DNA of 64,000 nucleotides from Pectinatus frisingensis (lineage in GTDB: Bacteria > Bacillota > Negativicutes > Selenomonadales > Selenomonadaceae), in the NCBI RefSeq assembly GCF_015732285.1, contig NZ_WIQU01000007.1:3332-67331 (forward strand). The letters are read 5' to 3'. This document shows positions 45,396 to 53,401 of this stretch, piece after piece (positions within the stretch are counted from its first letter, which is position 1; every line of letters begins with the position of its first letter). A model generated the notes under the pieces. The model was not told where the DNA came from. It saw only the letters and a list, made by a program, of their open reading frames with translations, and searched no databases. A program made the position numbers and the translations under genes.

Positions 45396-46671
45396 ATGGG
45401 ATGATATTTGTAATAGTATTGACACTTGTGCTTTGGCTGGAGCAGCAGCTTTTTTTGCCGGCATTCCCAAGGCCCAGATACTGGCAAATGGACAACTGTG
45501 GTGTTATTTTTATGCCTTGCGTTATTTGGAGCATGCAGAGTATAATATGGCAGAACGATTTCATTGCACACAGACAGATAATAATGCTGTGATTTACGGT
45601 ACGGAAGAATTTTTACTGAAAGCATTAGAACGAATGCAGCAGTCTGAGTGTCAGCCATCGATATTATTAGTAGAAAACAGTTGCTCTATAAGTCTCATAG
45701 GTGATGATATTGCCGGTATTGCCGGAAAGGCAGCTTTGGAATGTCCGGTAGTGGCGATGGATTGCGGTGGCTTGCTGGGTGGGTTTGCTGAAGGATATGC
45801 TAAAGCTGGTGTGAAATTATTGCAGGTGTTACCGCTGGCAGTCAGAAAACCGGTACATAAAAAAATAAATTTGTTGGGCTTGACAGATTTTTATTATAAC
45901 GGAGCTGCCGACAGCAGAGAAATTGTGCGTATTTTACACGATGCCGGTTATCTGATAGGTGCTATTCCAGGTGGCGGCAGTACACTGGAATGTATTACCG
46001 GGCTCACTGATGCTGAGCTGAATGTAGTGATCAATGAAGAATTGGGACTTCCGCTTGCAAGATTTCTTAAGCAACAGTATGACATGCCATATGTAATTGC
46101 CGGTGTGCCTTACGGAGTTATTGGCAGTAAAAAATGGCTGAGCAGGATAATCCAAATTGTTTCTACGGATGCAAAAGCTGTATTTATTGAATGTGATGCG
46201 GCTGAAAAAAAGCTTACAGCATATGGTAATGATGTAAGTTGTAATTGGGGTGAACCATGGTTTGACGAAACGATAATATGTGCACCGGGCACAATGGCTT
46301 TATGTATAGCTGAGGCAATTCGCAGTGAATGGATAAATACTCAGCATCTGCAGGTAGTTTGCCGGGATAAAGTGATGTATGAAGGAATGTATTCTATAGT
46401 GGCTGATAAAGTTTATCCAAAGGAAGAAATAGAGGCGGCATTAGATGCTTTGCTGTGTATGGACAAAAGTATATTGCTTGTGGGCAGCAGTAATGAGGCA
46501 GCAATTTTTATGCGTCATAATAAGGCAATCAGCTGCTGCAATGTAGCATATCCGGTGAATGATGAAATATTATTGACACAGGTGCCTTTTGCAGGAATTA
46601 GAGGAAGCTTTTATATGCAGCAGCGGTTATGGAATGCTTTTATAAAGAATAGTATTACCACTTCATTTTAA
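45385..46671 (+). CDS. NifK-like nitrogenase component 1 homologue
   Basis: The 428-residue subunit has cysteines C15 (DTCALAGAAAFFAG), C40 (ANGQLWC) and C100 (ENSCSISLIGDD), spaced 25 and 60, close to the 25 and 58 of NifK C70, C95 and C153. A P-cluster-like 4Fe-4S or 8Fe site between the two subunits is therefore likely. The ATG at 45385 follows GGGGGG; the upstream in-frame ATG lies in the nifD-like gene. It overlaps that gene by 11 bp. The pair resembles uncharacterised nitrogenase-like reductases rather than nitrogenase itself. The substrate is unknown. Confidence 0.88.
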   Translation: MSGKWDDICNSIDTCALAGAAAFFAGIPKAQILANGQLWCYFYALRYLEHAEYNMAERFHCTQTDNNAVIYGTEEFLLKALERMQQSECQPSILLVENSCSISLIGDDIAGIAGKAALECPVVAMDCGGLLGGFAEGYAKAGVKLLQVLPLAVRKPVHKKINLLGLTDFYYNGAADSREIVRILHDAGYLIGAIPGGGSTLECITGLTDAELNVVINEELGLPLARFLKQQYDMPYVIAGVPYGVIGSKKWLSRIIQIVSTDAKAVFIECDAAEKKLTAYGNDVSCNWGEPWFDETIICAPGTMALCIAEAIRSEWINTQHLQVVCRDKVMYEGMYSIVADKVYPKEEIEAALDALLCMDKSILLVGSSNEAAIFMRHNKAISCCNVAYPVNDEILLTQVPFAGIRGSFYMQQRLWNAFIKNSITTSF

Positions 46672-46683
46672 GGGGAGAAAAGT

Positions 46684-47721
46684 ATGACAGCAGCAAAAAA
46701 AAATGGGAAATTTGTATTACTGGGATTGTTAGGATTTTTATTGATTGTTTCATGTATGTCATTAACCTGTGGTCAAATAAATATTCCCATAAAAAATACT
46801 TTGGCTGTCATTACTCATCAGATGGGCTTATCAGTTTTTGGGGATAATTCTTTCACCCAGGAGCAGGAGGCTGTAATATGGTTCATCCGTATGCCAAGGA
46901 TGTTGGTCGGGGTTTTGGTCGGAGCGGCACTGGGAATATCCGGTGCTGTAATGCAGGGACTGTTCAGTAATCCGTTGGCTGACCCTGGAATAATCGGTGT
47001 TTCCGCCGGTGCCTCAATGGGAGCGGTGATTGCTATTGCACTGGGACTTGCGGCACAAAATGTGTTTATGATGCCCTTGTTTGCTTTGTGTGGCAGTTTG
47101 CTTGCTGTTATCTTGATCGTGTTTTTGTCAATGAATAACGGCAAGATACCAGTAATGACGCTATTGCTATCAGGAGTGGCTGTCGGAATGCTGCTTGGAG
47201 CGATTACTTCAGGTATTTTAACAATTATGGACGAGCAAAAACTACAAAATTATTTATTTTGGATAGTTGGTGGTTTGGATTATCGCCGCTGGGAGCACGT
47301 CTACATGGCAATCGGGCCGATAACAATGGGAATAGTTATTATGATGTTAATGTCCCGACATTTAAATGTACTGGTGCTTGGGGATATTGAAGCAAAGACA
47401 GTGGGGATGGCGGTTATGCCGTTCCGGATGGGATTGTTATTTGTGGCAGCAATGGTAACGGCAACGTCAGTTTGTGTCAGTGGCAATATTGGCTTTGTTG
47501 GACTCATAATACCACATATGATGCGGTTGCTGCTGGGACCTGATCATCGGATATTATTACCGGCAAGTACCTTGGCAGGAGCTGCTTTTTTAGTTATTTG
47601 CGATTCACTGGGGCGTATTATAGCACCGCCGACAGAAATACGGGTGGGAATTATGACGGCTCTGGTGGGAACCCCATATTTCTTGTATTTGTTAAAAAAA
47701 ATGCAAAAACGTTCTTATTGA
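46684..47721 (+). CDS. FecCD/BtuC-type ABC transporter permease
   Basis: The 345-residue permease has about ten hydrophobic segments and the family motifs RMPRMLVGVLVGAALGISGAVMQGLFSNPLADPG (in the first half) and VSGNIGFVGLIIPHMMRLLLGPDHR. FecCD permeases import siderophores, haem or vitamin B12. It is the last gene of the nitrogenase-like operon, 12 nt after the nifK-like gene. The matching binding protein and ATPase are on the other strand at 49213 and 52356, so the importer is split between units. Confidence 0.92.
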   Translation: MTAAKKNGKFVLLGLLGFLLIVSCMSLTCGQINIPIKNTLAVITHQMGLSVFGDNSFTQEQEAVIWFIRMPRMLVGVLVGAALGISGAVMQGLFSNPLADPGIIGVSAGASMGAVIAIALGLAAQNVFMMPLFALCGSLLAVILIVFLSMNNGKIPVMTLLLSGVAVGMLLGAITSGILTIMDEQKLQNYLFWIVGGLDYRRWEHVYMAIGPITMGIVIMMLMSRHLNVLVLGDIEAKTVGMAVMPFRMGLLFVAAMVTATSVCVSGNIGFVGLIIPHMMRLLLGPDHRILLPASTLAGAAFLVICDSLGRIIAPPTEIRVGIMTALVGTPYFLYLLKKMQKRSY

Positions 47722-47794
47722 TAAAGGATAAAAGTGAAAAAATTTGTTTCATACCTATATTAAGTTGTTAAATTTATCATTAAACATATTTTTA

Positions 47795-47823
47795 TTGCAT
47801 TTTTTTATTAGTGATGTTATACT
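47795..47823 (+). promoter_or_regulatory. Promoter of the type-I binding protein gene
   Basis: TTGCAT and TATACT are separated by 17 nt. The predicted start (about 47829) lies upstream of a hairpin and T-run, so the transcript has a leader of about 115 nt. Confidence 0.6.
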
Positions 47824-47836
47824 TACTTTACTGAAA

Positions 47837-47919
47837 ATGAATAAATGTACTCAGTGCGACGAAGCCTGCTAACAAAGTGCCGATAAATATTGATACTTTG
47901 TTAACAGGCTTTTATTTTT
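47837..47919 (+). promoter_or_regulatory. Leader with Cys-rich mini-ORF and attenuator-like terminator
   Basis: ATG at 47837 opens an 11-codon frame, MNKCTQCDEAC, ending TAA at 47872; three of eleven codons are Cys. Its last codons form the left arm of a stem (47862-47878; AAGCCTGCTAACAAAGT) pairing with 47895-47911, followed by TTTTATTTTT. No ribosome site is evident before the ATG, which weakens the case. Confidence 0.4.
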
Positions 47920-47944
47920 CAGAAAAAATTAAAGGAGTGAAATT

Positions 47945-49111
47945 ATGTTAAAAAGTAGGTTTTTAAAAACAGCTGCATTGTCTGGAGCATTAGTTTTTAC
48001 TTTGCTCGGTGCGGGCTGCGGTGCGGGCAGCTCTGATACCATAAAAATCGGCGGTGATTTGGAATTGACCGGAAATAATGCTTCTTATGGTACTTCAACG
48101 GCAAATGGTGCACAGCTTGCTTTTGACGAGGTTAATTCTGCCGGTGGAATCAATGGTAAAAAGATTGAATTTATTAAAGCGGATAATAAATCTGAACCGG
48201 CTGAAGCTGCCAATGCAATAACCAAATTGACTACTTCGGATAAAGTTTCTGTCGTTTTGGGTGCTTGTACTTCATCAAATACAATGGCTATGACGCAGAT
48301 AGCAGATGATCAAAAAGTACCGCTTGTAAGCTCATTTTCAACTAATCCCAAGGTAACTGTCAATGATGACGGCAGTGTAAATCCTTATGTATATCGTGTT
48401 TGTTTTATTGATCCTTTCCAAGGCACAGTAATGGGAAATTTTGCAACTAACACCTTAAAGGTAAAAAAAGTTGCAGTTTATATTGACAACAGCTCCGATT
48501 ATTCTAAAGGGCTGGCGCATTTCTTCGAAGAAAGTTTCACTAAAAATGGCGGACAAATTGTTGCTGAGGAAGCTTATTTGCAAAAAGACAGTGATTTTAA
48601 GGCCACTTTGACCAAACTGGCGGCTGCTAATCCTGATATGATTTATGTGCCAGGTTATTATGAAGAAGTCGGTAAAATAATTAAACAAGCACGCGATATG
48701 GGAATAACTGTTCCGATTACCGGCGGTGATGGTTGGGACAGCAGTAAATTAGCGGACATTGCCGGACCGGATGCACTTAACAATACCTATTTCACGAATC
48801 ATTATTCTGTGCAAAATAAAACACCTGAAGCAGATAAATTCATAAGTGCATATAAGGACAAATACGGGCAGGATCCAGATGCGGCGGCCGTATTAGGATA
48901 TGATGCAGCTACGATGATAATTGATGCGATAAAACGTGCCGGCAGTGCTGAGCCGGAAAAAATCAATGCGGCTTTAGTGGCTACCAAGGATTTGCAATTG
49001 GTATCGGGGAAAATTACCATAGATAAAGATCATAATCCTGTTAAACAGGCAGTAATAATTGAATTTAAAGATGGACAGCAGTTGTTTAAGCAGGCTATTT
49101 CTCCAGAATAA
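47945..49111 (+). CDS. Type-I periplasmic binding lipoprotein, branched-chain amino-acid-like (LivJ family)
   Basis: The 388-residue protein has a lipoprotein signal with lipobox LLGAGC near residue 25 and the LivJ fold: IKIGGDLELTGNNASYGTSTANGAQLAFDEVNSAGGINGKKIEF (as consecutive pieces) and VVLGACTSSNTMAM. It binds amino acids or related small solutes outside the membrane. No permease or ATPase for a LIV transporter is adjacent, so it is an orphan receptor or uses a distant transporter. Its leader has an attenuator-like layout. Confidence 0.85.
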   Translation: MLKSRFLKTAALSGALVFTLLGAGCGAGSSDTIKIGGDLELTGNNASYGTSTANGAQLAFDEVNSAGGINGKKIEFIKADNKSEPAEAANAITKLTTSDKVSVVLGACTSSNTMAMTQIADDQKVPLVSSFSTNPKVTVNDDGSVNPYVYRVCFIDPFQGTVMGNFATNTLKVKKVAVYIDNSSDYSKGLAHFFEESFTKNGGQIVAEEAYLQKDSDFKATLTKLAAANPDMIYVPGYYEEVGKIIKQARDMGITVPITGGDGWDSSKLADIAGPDALNNTYFTNHYSVQNKTPEADKFISAYKDKYGQDPDAAAVLGYDAATMIIDAIKRAGSAEPEKINAALVATKDLQLVSGKITIDKDHNPVKQAVIIEFKDGQQLFKQAISPE

Positions 49112-49138
49112 ATAAAAATAAATTTTACTGATTAAATT

Positions 49139-49194
49139 ATAAAACACCCCGTTTCATTCGGTAGATAAAAACCGTTGGAAGCGGGGTGTTTTAT
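49139..49194. terminator. Bidirectional terminator between convergent units
   Basis: ATAAAACACCCCG and CGGGGTGTTTTAT form a 13-bp stem that serves both the plus-strand binding protein gene and the minus-strand BtuF-like gene. Confidence 0.8.
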
Positions 49195-49212
49195 AGATTG
49201 ATGGCAGATAAA

Positions 49213-50214
49213 TCATTGATTCTTTTCACCAGAGACCGACAGATGCATATTATCAGAAAAATCAAATGCATTGCCATATGTACAACGGGCGATTTCCTGT
49301 ACGCCAAAAACTATATCCTGAGATACGTTGTACAGGTATCCTTCACGTGGAGTAATTAAAGCATTATTTTTTATCGCAGTGATGGTCTGCAATGAAGGAT
49401 CATTTAAATAATTGCGATTATATGAATCAACATCAAATGTGTTATGGTCATTGTAAGCAGGCATTAATAAGATATCAGGATTTATTTGTACAAGCGCCTC
49501 TTTAGTCAATGCCTGTCCATTGTGAATACCGATTGTGTCAAGCCCATTGATAACACCAGCGTATTTACAGGCATCGTCGAAGGAGGAGCCAATACCGCCG
49601 TAGGTGGTCATCAGAGAAATCAGAACGATTTTTTTGTAATTATCGGGAGAAATTGCATCTACCTTGATTTTTATCTCCGCAAGTTTATCATCCATTAAGC
49701 TGATAAGAGCTTGTCCTTTGTCATGTTCTCCCAGAGCATCGGCAATAAGCTGTACAGTCTGTTTTACCTGGGAAATGTCCTTGGCACCGGGGACAACCAA
49801 AACTTTTATCCCCATGTCGCGCAGGCTGTCGGCTATCTCTATGTTGTTCCAATCAGGAATTATCACTAAATCGGGTTTCATGGCAAATATTTCTTCAGCA
49901 GAAGGCTGTTTGATTTTGGTGGAGATTTTTTTTGCCAGAGGTACTATATTGGAGCTTGTCGGATCATCAAGAAGATAATTTACAGCAATTAATTTGTCTG
50001 TTTTTACCAGGCCTAATACAATTTCATCCGTGCTCATGGAAAGGGTAACGATACGTTGCGGTTTTTGGGCAAAGTGTACGGTTTTACCCTGTTCATCAGT
50101 AACGGAATAGGCATTATTGGCATCGTTTTGCTGCGGTGCATTATTGCAGCCAGTAAATAATAAACCGCACAATAGTATGCTAAAAAAACTATAAAAAAGG
50201 TTTTTTATTGTCAA
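49213..50214 (-). CDS. BtuF/FepB-type class III ABC substrate-binding lipoprotein
   Basis: The 333-residue protein has a lipoprotein signal ending LLFTGC and the class III pattern VTDEQGKTVHFAQKPQRIVTLSMSTDEIVLGL, then KPDLVIIPDW. Such proteins deliver corrinoids, haem or siderophores to FecCD permeases. Start is TTG at 50214 with GGAGGAGG 6 nt upstream; an in-frame ATG at 50256 lies inside cbiZ. It overlaps cbiZ by 26 bp. The adjacent cbiZ suggests a corrinoid ligand, but another metallophore is possible. Confidence 0.9.
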   Translation of the reverse strand: MTIKNLFYSFFSILLCGLLFTGCNNAPQQNDANNAYSVTDEQGKTVHFAQKPQRIVTLSMSTDEIVLGLVKTDKLIAVNYLLDDPTSSNIVPLAKKISTKIKQPSAEEIFAMKPDLVIIPDWNNIEIADSLRDMGIKVLVVPGAKDISQVKQTVQLIADALGEHDKGQALISLMDDKLAEIKIKVDAISPDNYKKIVLISLMTTYGGIGSSFDDACKYAGVINGLDTIGIHNGQALTKEALVQINPDILLMPAYNDHNTFDVDSYNRNYLNDPSLQTITAIKNNALITPREGYLYNVSQDIVFGVQEIARCTYGNAFDFSDNMHLSVSGEKNQ

Positions 50215-51313
50215 ATGTTTCCTCCTCCATGGCAGTATTTTTATGAATAATGGCATTAAAGATTTCGCACCAAACCTGCATCATATTCTGCACATCAGGT
50301 TTTTTTACATCAATGGCGGTAACAGCATAATTTCGTTTTAATATATTTAGAATTTCATTGGCTGCAGCAGTGGTCTCCTTTCCGTTCAAAAGCTGCCAGA
50401 GATATTGGTCCAGAATATGTACATACAAAGATGTATATACAAGCATGTTATCCTGCCGTGCTAAATCTTCGGCACACAGCAGGAACTGGGGTTTCAATAA
50501 ATTATTGAAGTGGCTGCTATATTTTTCCCAAAGCTTGGCAGGGGTTATGCCAAATCGTTTTAGGCGGCGAAAAGTGTCATGCTGCCGGGCGGCATTAAGA
50601 CCGGATTGTTTATCCAGAGCTTTTTTAACGGCTTTGATGATAACCTTGCCAATAAGTTCACCTAGTTTGGAATGTTTGCCAGCATCTTCTAAATATAAAC
50701 TACTATCAGAATTTGCTATGATGATAGTTTGATCCGTGCCTGAACCTGTGGCTAATCCCATGGAATAGTTGCTGCCAAACAGCAATTCCTGAATAGCAGC
50801 TGTTTTTGCCTCAGTACAGGTAACCAAAGCCCGTGTTAAAGTTCCCGGCGGCATATTACTGTCGAGAAAAAGCAAAATATTGATGGTGCCAAATCGATCG
50901 GGTTTTTCAACAGGACGATAATAATCAGCATGGTCACCTACTCTGCCGCCATTGGTTTCTATGCCGCCGGTGACGATGGCAGTTACTGTTAATTCCTTGT
51001 AGGTCATGCCTTCAATGACAGCATTTTCCATACTGGCGGCAGTCCCCATGCCGCTGACTTTTTCCGGTTCCAATGATAAACGTTTTGATATCAATTTCAT
51101 ATGTTCAATATAGCTGTCGGCAAGCATCTCACATGGCATGCCGTCACCCTGCTTAGCATCATGGTTGTAAACTGCAATAAAATCTTCATGGTAGCCGCCA
51201 TTGTAAACAGAAGTACTCAGTACTTTACGGTTTCCATTAAAAAATGCGACAATACTTTTATCGTATAAATAAACAGTATCGCCAGTTGAGAGTGTACAAA
51301 GTTTTTCCGACAT
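50189..51313 (-). CDS. cbiZ: CbiZ adenosylcobinamide amidohydrolase with C-terminal extension
   Basis: CbiZ cleaves the amide linking the aminopropanol arm in imported corrinoids, so that they can be rebuilt with a preferred lower ligand. The N-terminal ~235 residues hold the domain (MGTAASMENAVIEG, LTVTAIVTGGIETNGGRVGD, GTLTRALVTCTEAKTAAIQEL, GTDQTIIIAN). An additional ~135-residue helical tail (ARQHDTFRRLKRFGITPAKL onward) is unusual and unassigned. It overlaps the binding-protein gene and follows the TIM-barrel gene by 11 nt, which indicates one operon. Confidence 0.9.
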   Translation of the reverse strand: MSEKLCTLSTGDTVYLYDKSIVAFFNGNRKVLSTSVYNGGYHEDFIAVYNHDAKQGDGMPCEMLADSYIEHMKLISKRLSLEPEKVSGMGTAASMENAVIEGMTYKELTVTAIVTGGIETNGGRVGDHADYYRPVEKPDRFGTINILLFLDSNMPPGTLTRALVTCTEAKTAAIQELLFGSNYSMGLATGSGTDQTIIIANSDSSLYLEDAGKHSKLGELIGKVIIKAVKKALDKQSGLNAARQHDTFRRLKRFGITPAKLWEKYSSHFNNLLKPQFLLCAEDLARQDNMLVYTSLYVHILDQYLWQLLNGKETTAAANEILNILKRNYAVTAIDVKKPDVQNMMQVWCEIFNAIIHKNTAMEEETFDNKKPFL

Positions 51314-51324
51314 GATTTCTCCTA

Positions 51325-52290
51325 TTATTCATGTGATAGGCCACAGGCCGATAACTGCTGCGGCAGCAGTTTAGACAGCTGCGGAAAGTCATCATAATAA
51401 AGTTCATGAACGAGGTAATCAGGCTGTAATAAATCTAATACTTTACGAATGGCTTTATCAGTAAAGGGACGGTGTTGGTCAATATTTACTATGTGTTCCA
51501 GCAGTATTTGCAGATTGAGATGGGGAGGAACCTGATGGTCAAGTGAATGCTGGTATTCAGCAGAAAGAGAACAGCTTAAATGCACACCCTTGATCAATGC
51601 GGCGAGACTGCCAAGTTCTGCAATGATCCGGCAGATATATTCTACGGCCTGCTGCTGGTTTTGCAGATCACAGTTAGTATTGAGTAAGTGACCTGTGTCC
51701 AGCATAATACCGACATTTGGTCGTTTTATCAAATCAAAAAACATCTTGACCAGATCCTTGTTTAGTAAACGCAGTCCCGGCCACCAGAGATTTTCAAATA
51801 AAACAGTGATATCAGTAGGAATGCAGTCAGCAACCATATTAAAAATTTCAGCGGCCGCTGTCAACACCTTGGCGTCATCATATTCAAAATTAAATGTAAA
51901 TATTGATTCCGTGCTGCAGTCGGCAACATGCCATACCAGATATTCGGGATGCTGTTTGAGGGCTGAGGCAATATTGGCTTTGATTACCTTGAGCCATTCG
52001 TTTTTATCATGGGCACCGCCGAAGTAATCGGTTTTATTGTATACTGCAGCAAATTGTTTTTTCACACTGGTTGTGTTATCTAACCAAAATCCCAGCCAAT
52101 ATGGCCAATAAGCTAAATGAACACCGACTGAGACCGCAGAATAATCGTGTGATCGAATATTGGTATCATATATCAGTTGTTCTATACCGTCTAAATGGAA
52201 ATTTTTTAAGTAATCAGATAGAGTAATTGCATTTTGTTTTAAATTGATTTCATAATAATCTGTTGCACAATAATTTAGTAAATTTTTCAT
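51325..52290 (-). CDS. Xylose isomerase-like TIM-barrel protein
   Basis: The 321-residue protein resembles the sugar phosphate isomerase/epimerase and AP-endonuclease-2 superfamily: VLFENLWWPG and NVGIMLDTGHLLNTN supply metal-ligand-like Glu, Asp and His residues, with HGVHLSCS-type IKGVHLSCSLS later. Its reaction is unknown. ATG at 52290 is used; the upstream ATG at 52317 overlaps the -10 region of motif D. It is first in the operon with cbiZ and the BtuF-like gene, which suggests a part in corrinoid or metallophore handling; this is inference. Confidence 0.7.
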   Translation of the reverse strand: MKNLLNYCATDYYEINLKQNAITLSDYLKNFHLDGIEQLIYDTNIRSHDYSAVSVGVHLAYWPYWLGFWLDNTTSVKKQFAAVYNKTDYFGGAHDKNEWLKVIKANIASALKQHPEYLVWHVADCSTESIFTFNFEYDDAKVLTAAAEIFNMVADCIPTDITVLFENLWWPGLRLLNKDLVKMFFDLIKRPNVGIMLDTGHLLNTNCDLQNQQQAVEYICRIIAELGSLAALIKGVHLSCSLSAEYQHSLDHQVPPHLNLQILLEHIVNIDQHRPFTDKAIRKVLDLLQPDYLVHELYYDDFPQLSKLLPQQLSACGLSHE

Positions 52291-52307
52291 AATAGTCACT
52301 GCATTAA

Positions 52308-52336
52308 TATAAAGCATATAGTATGTATACTGTCAA
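52308..52336 (-). promoter_or_regulatory. Promoter with shared island motif, site D
   Basis: On the minus strand TTGACA (52336-52331), spacer GTATACATACTATATGC (17 nt), -10 TTTATA (52313-52308). The TACTATAT core sits in the same register as in site A. The expected transcript starts about 10 nt before the TIM-barrel ATG, so the leader is very short. Confidence 0.6.
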
Positions 52337-52355
52337 GACTACTGCTGCTTTAAAG

Positions 52356-53213
52356 TCATTTTTTAGGTACGATTTCCATATTATAAGGATGGCATATTTT
52401 TGACAATAATTGCTGTCCCTTTTTTGGGGCATCGGTATCTATTTTGGTAGAGATTTCCCAGTTGCCGCTGATGGGATTTCTTATTATCTGTACAGCGGTA
52501 TTGTAAGCATATCCCAGCAATGGTTCGGTAAAGACCTGTTTAGCATTTCCATCGGCAACAATTTGTCCTTTACCCAGTAGTAAAAGACGACTGCAATATT
52601 TTGCTGCTAAATTTAATTCATGGACAACCATTAAGATGGTTTTTCCCATCTGTGCCAATTCTTTAGTGAGACGAAAAATTTCTTCTTGATAAACCATATC
52701 CAGACCGGTTGTCGGTTCATCTAAAAACAACAGTGGAGTTTGCTGCGCCAGCACTTTTGCCAGTAGAATGCGTTGCCTTTGCCCACCGGATATTTCACTG
52801 ATGGGAACATCGGCCAGATCAGTTGTCCCTGTATAGGACATACATTCCATTGCAAGATTTTCATCATATGCATTTTCCTTTTGCCACCATTTAAGATAAG
52901 GATAGCGGCCTAAGAGGACAATATCCTTACCTGTGTAGCCAAAATCTATATTAATATTTTGCTGCAGATAGGCAACCATTCGGGCCATTTGTTTTTCTGT
53001 AAAACTGCTTATATCGGAACCAAAATATCTGATTGTGCCTTTTTGTGATGGCAGTAATCCACGCAGAGTTTTCAATAAGGTGCTTTTACCAGATCCATTA
53101 CAGCCGATTATGCCAATAATTTCACCTGGAGAAACGGTTATATTAATATTTTTTATTATTTGTCGATTACCATACCCGATGCTTAAATTTTTAATATCAA
53201 TAATTGTATTCAT
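52356..53213 (-). CDS. FecE/BtuD-type ABC transporter ATP-binding protein
   Basis: The 285-residue ATPase has Walker A GCNGSGKST (about 36-44), signature ISEISGGQRQR, Walker B LLFLDEP and switch His MVVHELNLAAKYC, in the pattern of siderophore, haem and B12 importers. It ends 38 nt before site D. It has its own likely promoter, TTGCAC-17-TATATT at 53266-53294. It presumably energises the FecCD permease at 46684 with the binding protein at 49213. Confidence 0.92.
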   Translation of the reverse strand: MNTIIDIKNLSIGYGNRQIIKNINITVSPGEIIGIIGCNGSGKSTLLKTLRGLLPSQKGTIRYFGSDISSFTEKQMARMVAYLQQNINIDFGYTGKDIVLLGRYPYLKWWQKENAYDENLAMECMSYTGTTDLADVPISEISGGQRQRILLAKVLAQQTPLLFLDEPTTGLDMVYQEEIFRLTKELAQMGKTILMVVHELNLAAKYCSRLLLLGKGQIVADGNAKQVFTEPLLGYAYNTAVQIIRNPISGNWEISTKIDTDAPKKGQQLLSKICHPYNMEIVPKK

Positions 53214-53265
53214 GATGTAAATCCTTTAAGAAATTATATTAATGTCTGATCTTTTTATTTACTGC

Positions 53266-53294
53266 AATATAGCACACATTACGACAAAGTGCAA
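53266..53294 (-). promoter_or_regulatory. Promoter of the ABC ATPase gene
   Basis: On the minus strand TTGCAC (53294-53289) and TATATT (53271-53266) are separated by 17 nt, about 50 nt before the gene. It does not carry the shared island motif. Confidence 0.55.
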
Positions 53295-53401
53295 AATTTT
53301 AAAAAATTACAGTACGGACTTATATTGTATGTGCTCCCAAAAGTAGTTTCACTGCAATGTAAGCCTTTGTTGAAAAGATTATAAAATTGGCGTTTATTTG
53401 G

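Noticed and set aside
43301-46671. A true nitrogen-fixation (nifHDK) operon
   Set aside because: The subunits are short, the FeMo-cofactor ligands are not apparent, and no cofactor-assembly genes are present in the window. The genes sit with corrinoid or metallophore uptake genes.
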